Shown here: positions 1 to 6,616 of the stretch, one piece after another
Numbering within the stretch: position 1 is the stretch's first letter
How the letters are laid out: each line of letters opens with the position of its first letter
Assembly (NCBI GenBank): GCA_031256125.1
Contig: JAIRRE010000364.1
Coordinates: 1 to 11,616, forward strand
DNA from: Burkholderiaceae bacterium
Lineage (GTDB): Bacteria > Pseudomonadota > Gammaproteobacteria > Burkholderiales > Burkholderiaceae_C
Length of the DNA: 11,616 nucleotides
Reading direction: 5' to 3'
The notes under the pieces: model-generated
Told to the model about the DNA's origin: nothing
The model's database searches: none
Seen by the model: the letters and a program-made list of their open reading frames with translations, nothing else
Program-made: the position numbers and the translations under genes

Positions 1-1002
1 CCTGAATCGGCCGGCGGCGCGGGACTGGGCATTCTGGAAGCGGCGCTGGTGATGCACGCCATCGCGCAATCGGGCGCGGGCATGAGCGGCGCGTCGGCGG
101 TGCACATGAACGTGTTCGGTCTCAACCCGGTGGTGGTGTTTGGCACGGAAGAACAAAAGCAGCGCTTTCTGCCGCCCTTGATCGGCGGGCGCGAGAAGGC
201 GTGCTTCGGCGTGACCGAGCCGGACGCCGGGCTGGATACCACCAAGCTCAAAACCTTCGCCCGCAAAGTGCCCGGCGGCTATTCGGTGACCGGGCGCAAG
301 ATTTTCATCTCCACCGCGCAAGTGGCCGACCGCATGTTGCTGCTGGCGCGCACCACGCCGCTGGATCGGGTGAAAAAGCCCACGGAAGGCTTATCCCTGT
401 TTTACACCCGGGTCGATCGCAGCAAGATCGAAATCCGCGCCATCGACAAGATGGGCCGCGCGGCGGTCGATACCAACATGCTGTTCATCGACGACCTATT
501 CATCCCCGAAGAGGACCGCATCGGCGAGGAAGGGCAGGGTTTTGGCTACATCCTGCACGGTCTGAACCCGGAGCGCATCCTGATCGCCGCCGAGGCCATC
601 GGCCTGGGTTCGGCGGCGCTGGAAATCGCCACCAGCTACGCTAAAGAACGGGTGGTGTTTGGCCGTCCGATTGGCCAGAACCAGGGCGTCCAGCACCCGC
701 TGGCACAGGCATGGATGCAACTGGAAGCGGCCCGCTTGATGATGCTCAAGGCGGCTTGGCTCTACGACGCGGGCCAGCCGTGCGGGGCCGAGGCCAACGC
801 GGCCAAGTATCTGGCCGCCGAGGCCGGGCACAACGCCTGCCAGACGGCGGTGCTGACACTCGGCGGCATGGGCTACGCGCGCGAAAGCCGGGTCGAGCGC
901 CTGCTGCGCGAGTCCTACATTCCGCGCATCGCGCCGGTCAGCCCGCAACTGATTCTGTGCTTCATCGCTGAACGGGTGCTGGGGCTGCCCAAATCTTATT
1001 GA
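1..1002 (+). CDS. Acyl-CoA dehydrogenase, 3' part (5' end outside window)
   Basis: The frame is open from the first base and ends at TGA 1000-1002, leaving 333 residues; family members usually have about 380-400, so roughly 50 N-terminal residues are missing. It is a flavoprotein of the acyl-CoA dehydrogenase family, which oxidises acyl-CoA to enoyl-CoA and normally passes electrons to ETF. The fragment opens with a GGAGLG turn. FGVTEPDAGLDTT (fragment residue 69 on) and GRKIFISTAQVADRMLLLART form the flavin- and substrate-binding middle domain. The C-terminal helical domain contains VVFGRPIGQNQGVQHPLA and LGGMGYARES. The C-terminus reads IPRIAPVSPQLILCFIAERV where well-studied members have YEGTSEIQ, so the usual catalytic Glu is not visible. 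The substrate cannot be told from sequence. A 170-base gap with hairpins separates it from the downstream operon, so co-transcription is uncertain. Confidence 0.93.
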   Translation, partial: PESAGGAGLGILEAALVMHAIAQSGAGMSGASAVHMNVFGLNPVVVFGTEEQKQRFLPPLIGGREKACFGVTEPDAGLDTTKLKTFARKVPGGYSVTGRKIFISTAQVADRMLLLARTTPLDRVKKPTEGLSLFYTRVDRSKIEIRAIDKMGRAAVDTNMLFIDDLFIPEEDRIGEEGQGFGYILHGLNPERILIAAEAIGLGSAALEIATSYAKERVVFGRPIGQNQGVQHPLAQAWMQLEAARLMMLKAAWLYDAGQPCGAEANAAKYLAAEAGHNACQTAVLTLGGMGYARESRVERLLRESYIPRIAPVSPQLILCFIAERVLGLPKSY

Positions 1003-1010
1003 GAGCGGTG

Positions 1011-1088
1011 ATGAACTTGCTCGGCGTTACTCTGACCGCAGAGGAGACCGACTCGCCGGCGGCGGCCTGCCCGCCGAGCAAGACATAA
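1011..1088 (+). other. Possible 25-codon leader ORF
   Basis: An ATG at 1011, eight bases after the acyl-CoA dehydrogenase stop, opens 25 codons ending at TAA 1086-1088. The upstream GAGAGCGGTG is only a weak ribosome site. The predicted peptide starts MNLLGVTLTAEE and ends CPPSKT, and resembles nothing I know. The ORF almost exactly covers the inverted repeat at 1016-1082, so if translated, ribosome position would affect which hairpin forms. It could equally be chance; there is no run of one amino acid of the classic attenuator kind. Confidence 0.15.
1016..1082 (+). repeat. Inverted repeat with nested and competing hairpins
   Basis: The arms CTTGCTCGGCG (1016-1026) and CGCCGAGCAAG (1072-1082) are perfect 11-base complements enclosing 45 bases. 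Inside is a second hairpin, CTCTG (1030-1034) against CAGAG (1039-1043), with an ACCG loop. The right arm can instead pair with CTCG (1052-1055) plus GCGG (1059-1062) across a three-base bulge, which would break the long stem. No T run follows directly, so this is not a classic intrinsic terminator of the upstream gene. It may be an RNA processing or stability element, or a regulatory leader for the downstream operon. Confidence 0.5.
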
Positions 1089-1160
1089 CCTCAATCGCGA
1101 ATGGGGCTTGCCGACAGATTACACTTACAACTTTTTCCCCAAGGTAGCGGGAAGAGTCTA

Positions 1161-1175
1161 GGAGAGTCCCCATTG
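1161..1175 (+). promoter_or_regulatory. Ribosome binding site that decides the korC start (TTG)
   Basis: GGAGAG at 1161-1166 (AGGAG counted from 1160) lies six bases before an in-frame TTG at 1173-1175. The first in-frame ATG, at 1101, has no purine-rich site before it, and its extra 24 residues do not resemble the start of this family. The TTG is therefore the better start. Confidence 0.65.
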
Positions 1176-3008
1176 CCGAAAACCGACATTGCCAATCCGG
1201 CCTATTTCCACAAGGTCGTTGATTGCCAGTACGCCTGTCCGGCGCATACCCCTATCCCTGAATACATCCGGTTGATCGCCCAGCGCCGCTATGGCGACGC
1301 TTACATGGTTAACTGGGTGGCCAACGTTTTCCCCGGCGTGCTTGGCCGCGTTTGCGACCGGCCCTGCGAACCGGCGTGCCGACGCGGGCGAGTGGAAGAA
1401 AGCAATGCGAAAAAGCCGGAGCCGGTGGCGATCTGCCGGCTCAAGCGCGTGGCCGCCGATTTCAAGGGCGATGTGCGCGCACGTATGCCCAAAACTGGGC
1501 CGCGCAACGGCAAACGCATTGCGTGCGTGGGCGCGGGGCCGGCTTCGCTGACCGTGGCGCGCGACCTCGCGCCGCTGGGCTACGAGGTGACGCTGTTCGA
1601 CGGCGAACCGAAAGCCGGCGGCTTCATTCGCACGCAGATTCCGCGCTTCCGCCTGCCTGAGTCGGTAATCGACGAAGAGACCGGCTACGCGCTGGACTTG
1701 GGCGCGACGTTCCGCAGCGGCGAGCGCGTCGATTCGATGAAGGCGCTGCTGGCGCAGGGCTGGGATGCGATCTTCGTGGGCTGCGGCGCGCCGCGCGGAC
1801 GCGATCTGGATATTCCCGGCCGCCAAGAGGCGGCAGCCAACATCCACCTCGGCATCGACTGGCTGGCCAGCGTGTCGTTTGGCCACATCAACCATATCGG
1901 CAAGCGCGTGATCGTACTGGGCGGGGGCAACACCGCGATGGATTGCAGCCGTTCCGCGCGCCGCCTGGGCGGCGCCGATGTGAAAGTGATCGTGCGCAGC
2001 GGCTTTGCCGAAATGAAGGCTTCTCCCTGGGAGAAGGAAGACGCGCAGCACGAGGGCATTCCGATCCTCAATTTCCACGTGCCCAAGGAATTCGTGCACG
2101 AGGGCGGCAAGCTGGTCGGGATGCGTTTCCAGATCGTGCGCGCCGAATACGACGACCAGGGTCGCCGCACGCTGATACCGACCGGCGAGGCCGATCCCTT
2201 CTTTGAATGCGACGACGTGCTGGTGGCCGTCGGGCAGGAAAATGCTTTCCCGTGGATCGAGCGCGACTGCGGCATCGAGTTCGACCGCTGGGGCTTGCCC
2301 AAGCTCGACAAACGCAGCCTGCAATCGACGCTGCCGCAGGTTTTCTTCGGCGGCGATGCGGCCTACGGCCCCAAGAACATCATTACCGCCGTGGCGCATG
2401 GGCACGAGGCTGCGGTGTCGATCGACAAGCTGCTGCACGGCGAGCCGGTAACGCACCGGCCCGCGCCGGCGACCAGCCTGGTGTCGCAGAAAATGGGCAT
2501 TCACGAGTGGAGCTACGACAACGCCACGACCAACGACCTGCGTTCCAAGGTGCCCTGGGAAAAGGCCGAGCGGGCGCTGGCCAGCATTAGCGTGGAGGTG
2601 GAGCTGGGCTTTGACGAGGCGACCGCCTTCAAGGAAGCGGAGCGGTGCCTCAACTGCGATGTGCAAACCGTCTTTACCGAAACGGCGTGTATCGAGTGCG
2701 ATGCCTGCACCGATATTTGTCCGATGGATTGCATCACCTTCACCGCCAATGGCGAGGAAGCCGATTTGCGGCAACGGCTGAAAGCGCCGGCGCTGAATCT
2801 GGAACAAAGCCTTTATGTGTCCGGCGGTCTCAAGACCGGGCGCGTCATGGTTAAAGACGAAGATGTCTGTCTGCACTGCGGCCTGTGCGCCGAACGTTGT
2901 CCAACAGGAGCTTGGGATATGCAGAAATTTCTGCTCAAAATGACGCCGGCGGGGCCGGCAGCGCGCGAAAGCCAAACGCAGGTTCAAACGCAGGGGGTGT
3001 CGGCATGA
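1173..3008 (+). CDS. korC: FAD/NAD(P)-binding iron-sulfur subunit of 2-oxoacid oxidoreductase (KorC-like)
   Basis: From the TTG start the protein has 611 residues (635 from ATG 1101). The N-terminus has the cysteine pattern of GltD/NfnB flavoproteins: C18, C22, C61, C65, C69, with GRVCDRPCEPAC. An FAD Rossmann motif (GAGPAS, about residues 120-125) is followed by an NAD(P)H Rossmann motif (GGGNTA, about 250-255), with FFGGDAAYGP completing the FAD fold. GltD stops near this point. Here a C-terminal ferredoxin domain follows, with C506-C509-C512-C516-P and C566-C569-C572-C576-P, typical of two [4Fe-4S] clusters, plus RCLNC at 491-495. The role inferred is electron transfer between KorAB and NAD(P)+ through ferredoxin domain and flavin, in the cytoplasm. 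Its TGA overlaps the korA ATG. The symbol follows the Azoarcus evansii NADP-linked enzyme. It might instead be a stand-alone NADPH:ferredoxin oxidoreductase, but the coupling to korAB argues for one complex. Confidence 0.85.
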   Translation: MPKTDIANPAYFHKVVDCQYACPAHTPIPEYIRLIAQRRYGDAYMVNWVANVFPGVLGRVCDRPCEPACRRGRVEESNAKKPEPVAICRLKRVAADFKGDVRARMPKTGPRNGKRIACVGAGPASLTVARDLAPLGYEVTLFDGEPKAGGFIRTQIPRFRLPESVIDEETGYALDLGATFRSGERVDSMKALLAQGWDAIFVGCGAPRGRDLDIPGRQEAAANIHLGIDWLASVSFGHINHIGKRVIVLGGGNTAMDCSRSARRLGGADVKVIVRSGFAEMKASPWEKEDAQHEGIPILNFHVPKEFVHEGGKLVGMRFQIVRAEYDDQGRRTLIPTGEADPFFECDDVLVAVGQENAFPWIERDCGIEFDRWGLPKLDKRSLQSTLPQVFFGGDAAYGPKNIITAVAHGHEAAVSIDKLLHGEPVTHRPAPATSLVSQKMGIHEWSYDNATTNDLRSKVPWEKAERALASISVEVELGFDEATAFKEAERCLNCDVQTVFTETACIECDACTDICPMDCITFTANGEEADLRQRLKAPALNLEQSLYVSGGLKTGRVMVKDEDVCLHCGLCAERCPTGAWDMQKFLLKMTPAGPAARESQTQVQTQGVSA

Positions 3009-4873
3009 GCGCCATTTTGCCCTCTCAAACAATCTCCAAAAGCGCGGTGCGGCCCATCGAGGCCGTAAATGATTTCGTCATCAAGTTCGCCAACATCAAC
3101 GGATCAGGATCCGCCTCGGCCAACGAACTGTTCGCCAAAGCCATCCTGCGCATGGGCGTGCCGGTCAGTCCGCGCAACATTTTCCCGAGCAACATCCAGG
3201 GTATGCCGACCTGGTACGAAGTGCGCGTAACCGAGGCGGGCCACCTGGGCCGGCGCGGCGGCACCGACATGATGGTGGCGATGAACCCGCAAACTTGGGA
3301 TGTCGATGTGGCCGATCTGGCGCCCGGCGGCTACCTGTTTTACGACAACACGCGGGTGTTGCCAGCTTCCAAATTCCGCGACGATATTCGTGTCATCGGT
3401 ATGCCGCTGACCGAAATCTGCAACGCGGTCTATCAAGACTCGCGCCAGCGGCAGTTGTTCAAGAACATCATTTACGTGGGCGCGCTGGCCATTCTGCTGG
3501 GCATCGAGCCGGATGTGATCGAGAAACTTTTTGCCGAGCAGTACAAAGGCAAGGAACGGCTGCTGGCCTCCAATGTGCAAGCTCTGTACCTCGGCTGCGA
3601 TTTTGCGCGCGAGCATCTGCCCGACCCCATCGGACTGCAAGTGCGACGCGCCGACCGCGTGGGCAACCGCATCTTCACCGACGGCAACAGCGCCGCCGCC
3701 TTGGGTTGCGTGTACGGCGGCGCCACGGTGGCGGCGTGGTATCCGATCACGCCCTCGTCGTCGGTGCCCGAAGCCTTCCAGAAATACTGCTCCAAGTTCC
3801 GTGTCGATCCGGTGACGGGTCAGCAGCGCTTTGCCATCGTGCAGGCGGAAGACGAGCTGGCCTCCATCGGCATGGTGGTCGGCGCTGGCTGGAATGGCGC
3901 ACGCGCCTTCACCGCGACCTCCGGGCCGGGCGTCTCGCTGATGAGCGAGTTTCTCGGTCTGGCTTACTTCGCGGAGATTCCGGTCACGCTCATTAACGTG
4001 CAACGCGGCGGTCCTTCTACCGGTATGCCCACGCGCACGCAGCAGTCCGACATCCTGGCCTGCGCCTATGCCTCGCACGGCGACACCAAGCATGTGCTGC
4101 TGTTTCCCGAAGACCCGCATGAGTGCTTCGACCATGCGGCGGCGGCGCTCGATCTGGCCGACCGGCTGCAAACGCCGGTGTTCGTGATGACGGACCTGGA
4201 CATCGGCATGAACCAGCGCCTGTGCGAGCCTTTCGCGTGGGACGACAACCGCGTTTACGACCGCGGCAAGGTCATGACCGCCGAGGAACTGGAAGCCGGC
4301 CGCGATTTCGGCCGCTACAAGGACGTGGACGGCGACGGTATTCCGTGGCGCACGCTGCCGGGTACGCACCCGACCAAGGGCAGCTACTTCACGCGCGGCA
4401 CCACGCGCGATCCCTATGCGCGCTATTCCGAACGTGGCCCCGATTACATCTACAACATGGAGCGGCTGCTCAAGAAGTTCAAAACCGCAGCCACGCTGGT
4501 GCCGCAGCCGGTGCTGCGGCCAGCGGCCCAGAAGAGCGCGCTCGGCGTGATTTATTTCGGCTCGACCAGCCCGGCCATGCGGGAGGCGCTGGAGACGCTG
4601 CAAGAACGCGGCATTCATCTCGATGCGATGCGGCTGCGCGCCTTTCCGTTTCCCGACAGCGTCAAAGACTTTCTCGCGCAGCATGAGCAGGTCTTCGTCG
4701 TCGAGCAAAACCGCGACGCGCAAATGCGCAGCCTGCTGGTCAACGAACTCGGCGTCGATCCAGCGCGGCTGGTGCCGGTGCTGCATTACGACGGCACGCC
4801 GATCACGGCGCGCTTCATCACCGGAACCATCGCCGAACTTATTTCCAAGCGCGTGAACCAGGAGCGTGCATGA
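3005..4873 (+). CDS. korA: 2-oxoacid:ferredoxin oxidoreductase alpha subunit with fused gamma domain (KorA)
   Basis: The protein has 622 residues from ATG 3005, which overlaps the korC stop (ATGA). AGGGGGT at 2992-2998 is a good ribosome site six bases upstream; longer in-frame starts would lie inside korC. Residues about 22-200 are the gamma domain (VIKFANINGSGSASANELF, then SPRNIFPSNIQGMPTWYEVR), implicated in CoA handling. The alpha domain starts near residue 235, with YPITPSSS at 246-253 and GPSTGMPTRTQQSD at 336-349. The GPSTG-PTRTQQSD wording and the gamma-alpha fusion are typical of KorA, which favours 2-oxoglutarate over pyruvate. A DVDGDGIPWRTLPG loop lies further on. With KorB it should convert 2-oxoglutarate and CoA to succinyl-CoA and CO2. 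No cluster cysteines are seen here; they are on the partner subunits. The class is certain; the substrate is inferred. Confidence 0.92.
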   Translation: MSAILPSQTISKSAVRPIEAVNDFVIKFANINGSGSASANELFAKAILRMGVPVSPRNIFPSNIQGMPTWYEVRVTEAGHLGRRGGTDMMVAMNPQTWDVDVADLAPGGYLFYDNTRVLPASKFRDDIRVIGMPLTEICNAVYQDSRQRQLFKNIIYVGALAILLGIEPDVIEKLFAEQYKGKERLLASNVQALYLGCDFAREHLPDPIGLQVRRADRVGNRIFTDGNSAAALGCVYGGATVAAWYPITPSSSVPEAFQKYCSKFRVDPVTGQQRFAIVQAEDELASIGMVVGAGWNGARAFTATSGPGVSLMSEFLGLAYFAEIPVTLINVQRGGPSTGMPTRTQQSDILACAYASHGDTKHVLLFPEDPHECFDHAAAALDLADRLQTPVFVMTDLDIGMNQRLCEPFAWDDNRVYDRGKVMTAEELEAGRDFGRYKDVDGDGIPWRTLPGTHPTKGSYFTRGTTRDPYARYSERGPDYIYNMERLLKKFKTAATLVPQPVLRPAAQKSALGVIYFGSTSPAMREALETLQERGIHLDAMRLRAFPFPDSVKDFLAQHEQVFVVEQNRDAQMRSLLVNELGVDPARLVPVLHYDGTPITARFITGTIAELISKRVNQERA

Positions 4874-5925
4874 CCTATATCGCCAAACCCAAACTGCACC
4901 ATCCCTCGCTGGCCGCCAACAAGGTCGGCTACACGCGGCGCGACTACGAAGGCAAAATATCCACCCTGTGCGCCGGTTGCGGGCACGATTCGATTTCCGC
5001 CGCGATCATCCAGGCCTGCTGGGAACTGGACATCGAACCGCATCGCGTCGCCAAGCTCTCGGGTATCGGTTGCAGCTCGAAAACGCCGGATTACTTCCTG
5101 GGCGCCTCGCACGGCTTCAACACCGTGCATGGCCGTATGCCCAGCGTGCTGACCGGCGCCAATCTGGCCAACCGCGCCCTGCTGTACCTGGGCGTGTCGG
5201 GTGACGGCGACTCGGCCTCCATCGGCCTGAGCCAGTTCGCCAATGTGATACGGCGCGGCGTGCGCATGGCCTACATCGTCGAGAACAACGGCGTCTATGG
5301 CCTGACCAAGGGCCAGTTCTCGGCGACCGCCGACCAAGGCTCCAAAAGCAAAAAGGGCGTGGTCAACACCGACAGCCCGGTGGACCTGGTGGCGCTAGCG
5401 CTGCAATTGGGCGCAACCTACGTCGGGCGCAGTTTTTCGGGCAACAAGGCGCAGTTGGTCCCATTAATCAAAGGCGCGCTCAGCCACGGCGGCGCGGCGT
5501 TCATCGACGTTATCAGCCCCTGCGTATCGTTCAACAACCATCCCGGCAGCACCAAGAGTTACGACTATGTGCGCGAGCACAACGAGGCGGTTAGCCGCAT
5601 CGACTTCATCGGCAGCCGCGACCCCATCAACATTGACCTGACGCCGGGCGAAGTCATGGACGTGCGCCAGCACGACGGCACATTGCTGCGGCTGCGCAGC
5701 CTGCACCAAGACTACAACCCGGGCGACCGCTACGCCGCCATGGCGTACATGCAGCGGCACCACGAGATGGGCGAAATCGTCACCGGGCTGCTTTATGTCG
5801 ATCCGCTGGCCACCGACCTGCACACCGCGCTTAACACCGTCGAGCAGCCGCTCAACACACTCGGCCCGGCGCAACTGTGCCCCGGCGCCCAGGCACTGGA
5901 AAAGATCAACGCCGCCTTGCGTTGA
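4870..5925 (+). CDS. korB: 2-oxoacid:ferredoxin oxidoreductase beta subunit (KorB), TPP and [4Fe-4S] binding
   Basis: The protein has 351 residues, the usual KorB size. ATG 4870 overlaps the korA stop (ATGA), with AGGAG at 4860-4864. Four cysteines match the single [4Fe-4S] cluster of this family: C34 and C37 in CAGCGHD, C68 in GIGCSSKTP and C218 in SPCVSFNN. TPP and Mg binding is shown by GDGD at 111-114 and NNGVYGLTKGQ at 139-149. The subunit holds the reactive cofactor and starts electron transfer out of the complex. It has no ferredoxin domain of its own, so the next carrier is probably the ferredoxin domain of KorC or a free ferredoxin encoded elsewhere. The stop codon lies in the loop of a hairpin at 5913-5935. 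Confidence 0.94.
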   Translation: MTYIAKPKLHHPSLAANKVGYTRRDYEGKISTLCAGCGHDSISAAIIQACWELDIEPHRVAKLSGIGCSSKTPDYFLGASHGFNTVHGRMPSVLTGANLANRALLYLGVSGDGDSASIGLSQFANVIRRGVRMAYIVENNGVYGLTKGQFSATADQGSKSKKGVVNTDSPVDLVALALQLGATYVGRSFSGNKAQLVPLIKGALSHGGAAFIDVISPCVSFNNHPGSTKSYDYVREHNEAVSRIDFIGSRDPINIDLTPGEVMDVRQHDGTLLRLRSLHQDYNPGDRYAAMAYMQRHHEMGEIVTGLLYVDPLATDLHTALNTVEQPLNTLGPAQLCPGAQALEKINAALR

Positions 5926-5941
5926 GTGCAAGGCGTTTTCT
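5913..5941 (+). terminator. Probable weak intrinsic terminator after korB
   Basis: CGCCTTGC (5913-5920) and GCAAGGCG (5928-5935) form a perfect 8-base stem with a 7-base loop that contains the korB stop. It is followed by TTTTCT. The T run is short, so termination may be partial, leaving the downstream CBS gene with lower co-transcription or its own promoter. Confidence 0.55.
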
Positions 5942-5975
5942 CATCCAAGCGTGTTTTTAGAAGAAAGGGACAATC

Positions 5976-6413
5976 ATGGATGAACGCACTGTTTTCCAAT
6001 CCATCTCGCGCAAGCAAGTGATCCGCCTGCTTCCGCAGGCTACCGTGCGCGATGCCGCCCGCGTGATGACGCGCGCCAACTGTGGCAGCGTACTGGTGAT
6101 GGAACCGCCCGACAGCCTGTTGGGCATCCTCACCGAGCGCGATTTGGTCACGCGCGTGCTCGCCCGGGGGCTTGATCCAGACACCGCCACGGCGCGCGAG
6201 GTCATGACCCCCAACCCGATCTGCATCGGGCCGGAAACACGGATATCCGATGCCGTGGTGCTGATGCTTGAACGAGGCTTTCGCCACTTACCGCTGGTGT
6301 CGGGAAGCAAAGTGCTCGGCGTGTTCTCGGCGCGCGACGCACTGCCGCGAGAAATCGGCACGGCATTCAGCCAGGCCGAATTCAACGAGCAGGTCAACGA
6401 CGCGCTGGGTTAA
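5976..6413 (+). CDS. Tandem CBS-domain protein
   Basis: The protein has 145 residues and consists almost entirely of two CBS domains (about residues 9-65 and 75-130, a Bateman module). Each repeat ends in the usual pattern: GILTERDL at 50-57 and GVFSARDAL at 115-123. REVMTPNPICIGPETRISDA marks the start of the second repeat. AAGGGA at 5965-5970 is a good ribosome site, six bases before ATG 5976. Such modules bind AMP, ATP, NAD or S-adenosyl ligands and act as energy sensors; the ligand here cannot be read from sequence. No catalytic, membrane or DNA-binding part is present. The gene starts 50 bases after korB in the same direction, so a link to KorCAB is plausible, but a hairpin lies between and similar stand-alone CBS proteins occur in many contexts. 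Confidence 0.88.
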   Translation: MDERTVFQSISRKQVIRLLPQATVRDAARVMTRANCGSVLVMEPPDSLLGILTERDLVTRVLARGLDPDTATAREVMTPNPICIGPETRISDAVVLMLERGFRHLPLVSGSKVLGVFSARDALPREIGTAFSQAEFNEQVNDALG

Positions 6414-6424
6414 CCACCGGCACT

Positions 6425-6613
6425 TGTTTCCGAGACAACTTGTCTCGGATTCACGTGGCGCACCAGCGCGTGCGTCAGATCCGCGCCGCCGTTGAATCGC
6501 TCAACCGTTCCATGGACGACGCCCGCGTCGGCGCACTGATGTTCGTTGCGCCGCTGCGCCAGGTGAAGACGTTTGATCCATATGGCAACAAGTTCTTAAC
6601 CCCGGACAATTAG
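6425..6613 (+). pseudogene. Unrecognised short ORF or gene remnant
   Basis: Between the CBS gene and midA one frame stays open and ends at TAG 6611-6613. Third codon positions are mostly G or C, as in real genes of this genome. The C-terminal part reads VRQIRAAVESLNRSMDDARV, then GALMFVAPLRQVKTFDPYGN, then KFLTPDN. No good start is visible: TTG 6440, GTG 6455 and ATG 6512 are in frame, none with a clear ribosome site. It could be a small gene of about 50 residues or the 3' end of a decayed gene. I do not recognise the family. The midA ATG follows the stop by three bases, so translation here could feed midA. Confidence 0.35.
6429..6449. repeat. Perfect 9-base inverted repeat
   Basis: TCCGAGACA (6429-6437) and TGTCTCGGA (6441-6449) are perfect complements around ACT. 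It lies 15 bases after the CBS stop. No T run follows, so it is either a hairpin limiting 3' decay or a palindromic protein-binding site. It also falls in the coding-like frame ending at 6613. Confidence 0.5.
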
Positions 6614-6616
6614 CCT

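Noticed and set aside
1097..1125. Promoter for korC using TACACT (1120-1125) as -10
   Set aside because: No acceptable -35 box lies 16-18 bases upstream.
2885..3004. Upstream in-frame start giving KorA 40 extra residues
   Set aside because: It lies within the korC ferredoxin motif region, while ATG 3005 has a good ribosome site and the usual ATGA overlap.
1158..3032. 624-codon open frame on the minus strand opposite korC
   Set aside because: It mirrors korC codons; long antisense frames are common in GC-rich genes, and the protein shows no recognisable motif.
3104..4786. 560-codon open frame on the minus strand opposite korA
   Set aside because: It is antisense to a clearly functional korA, of low complexity, with many His and Arg residues and no family pattern.
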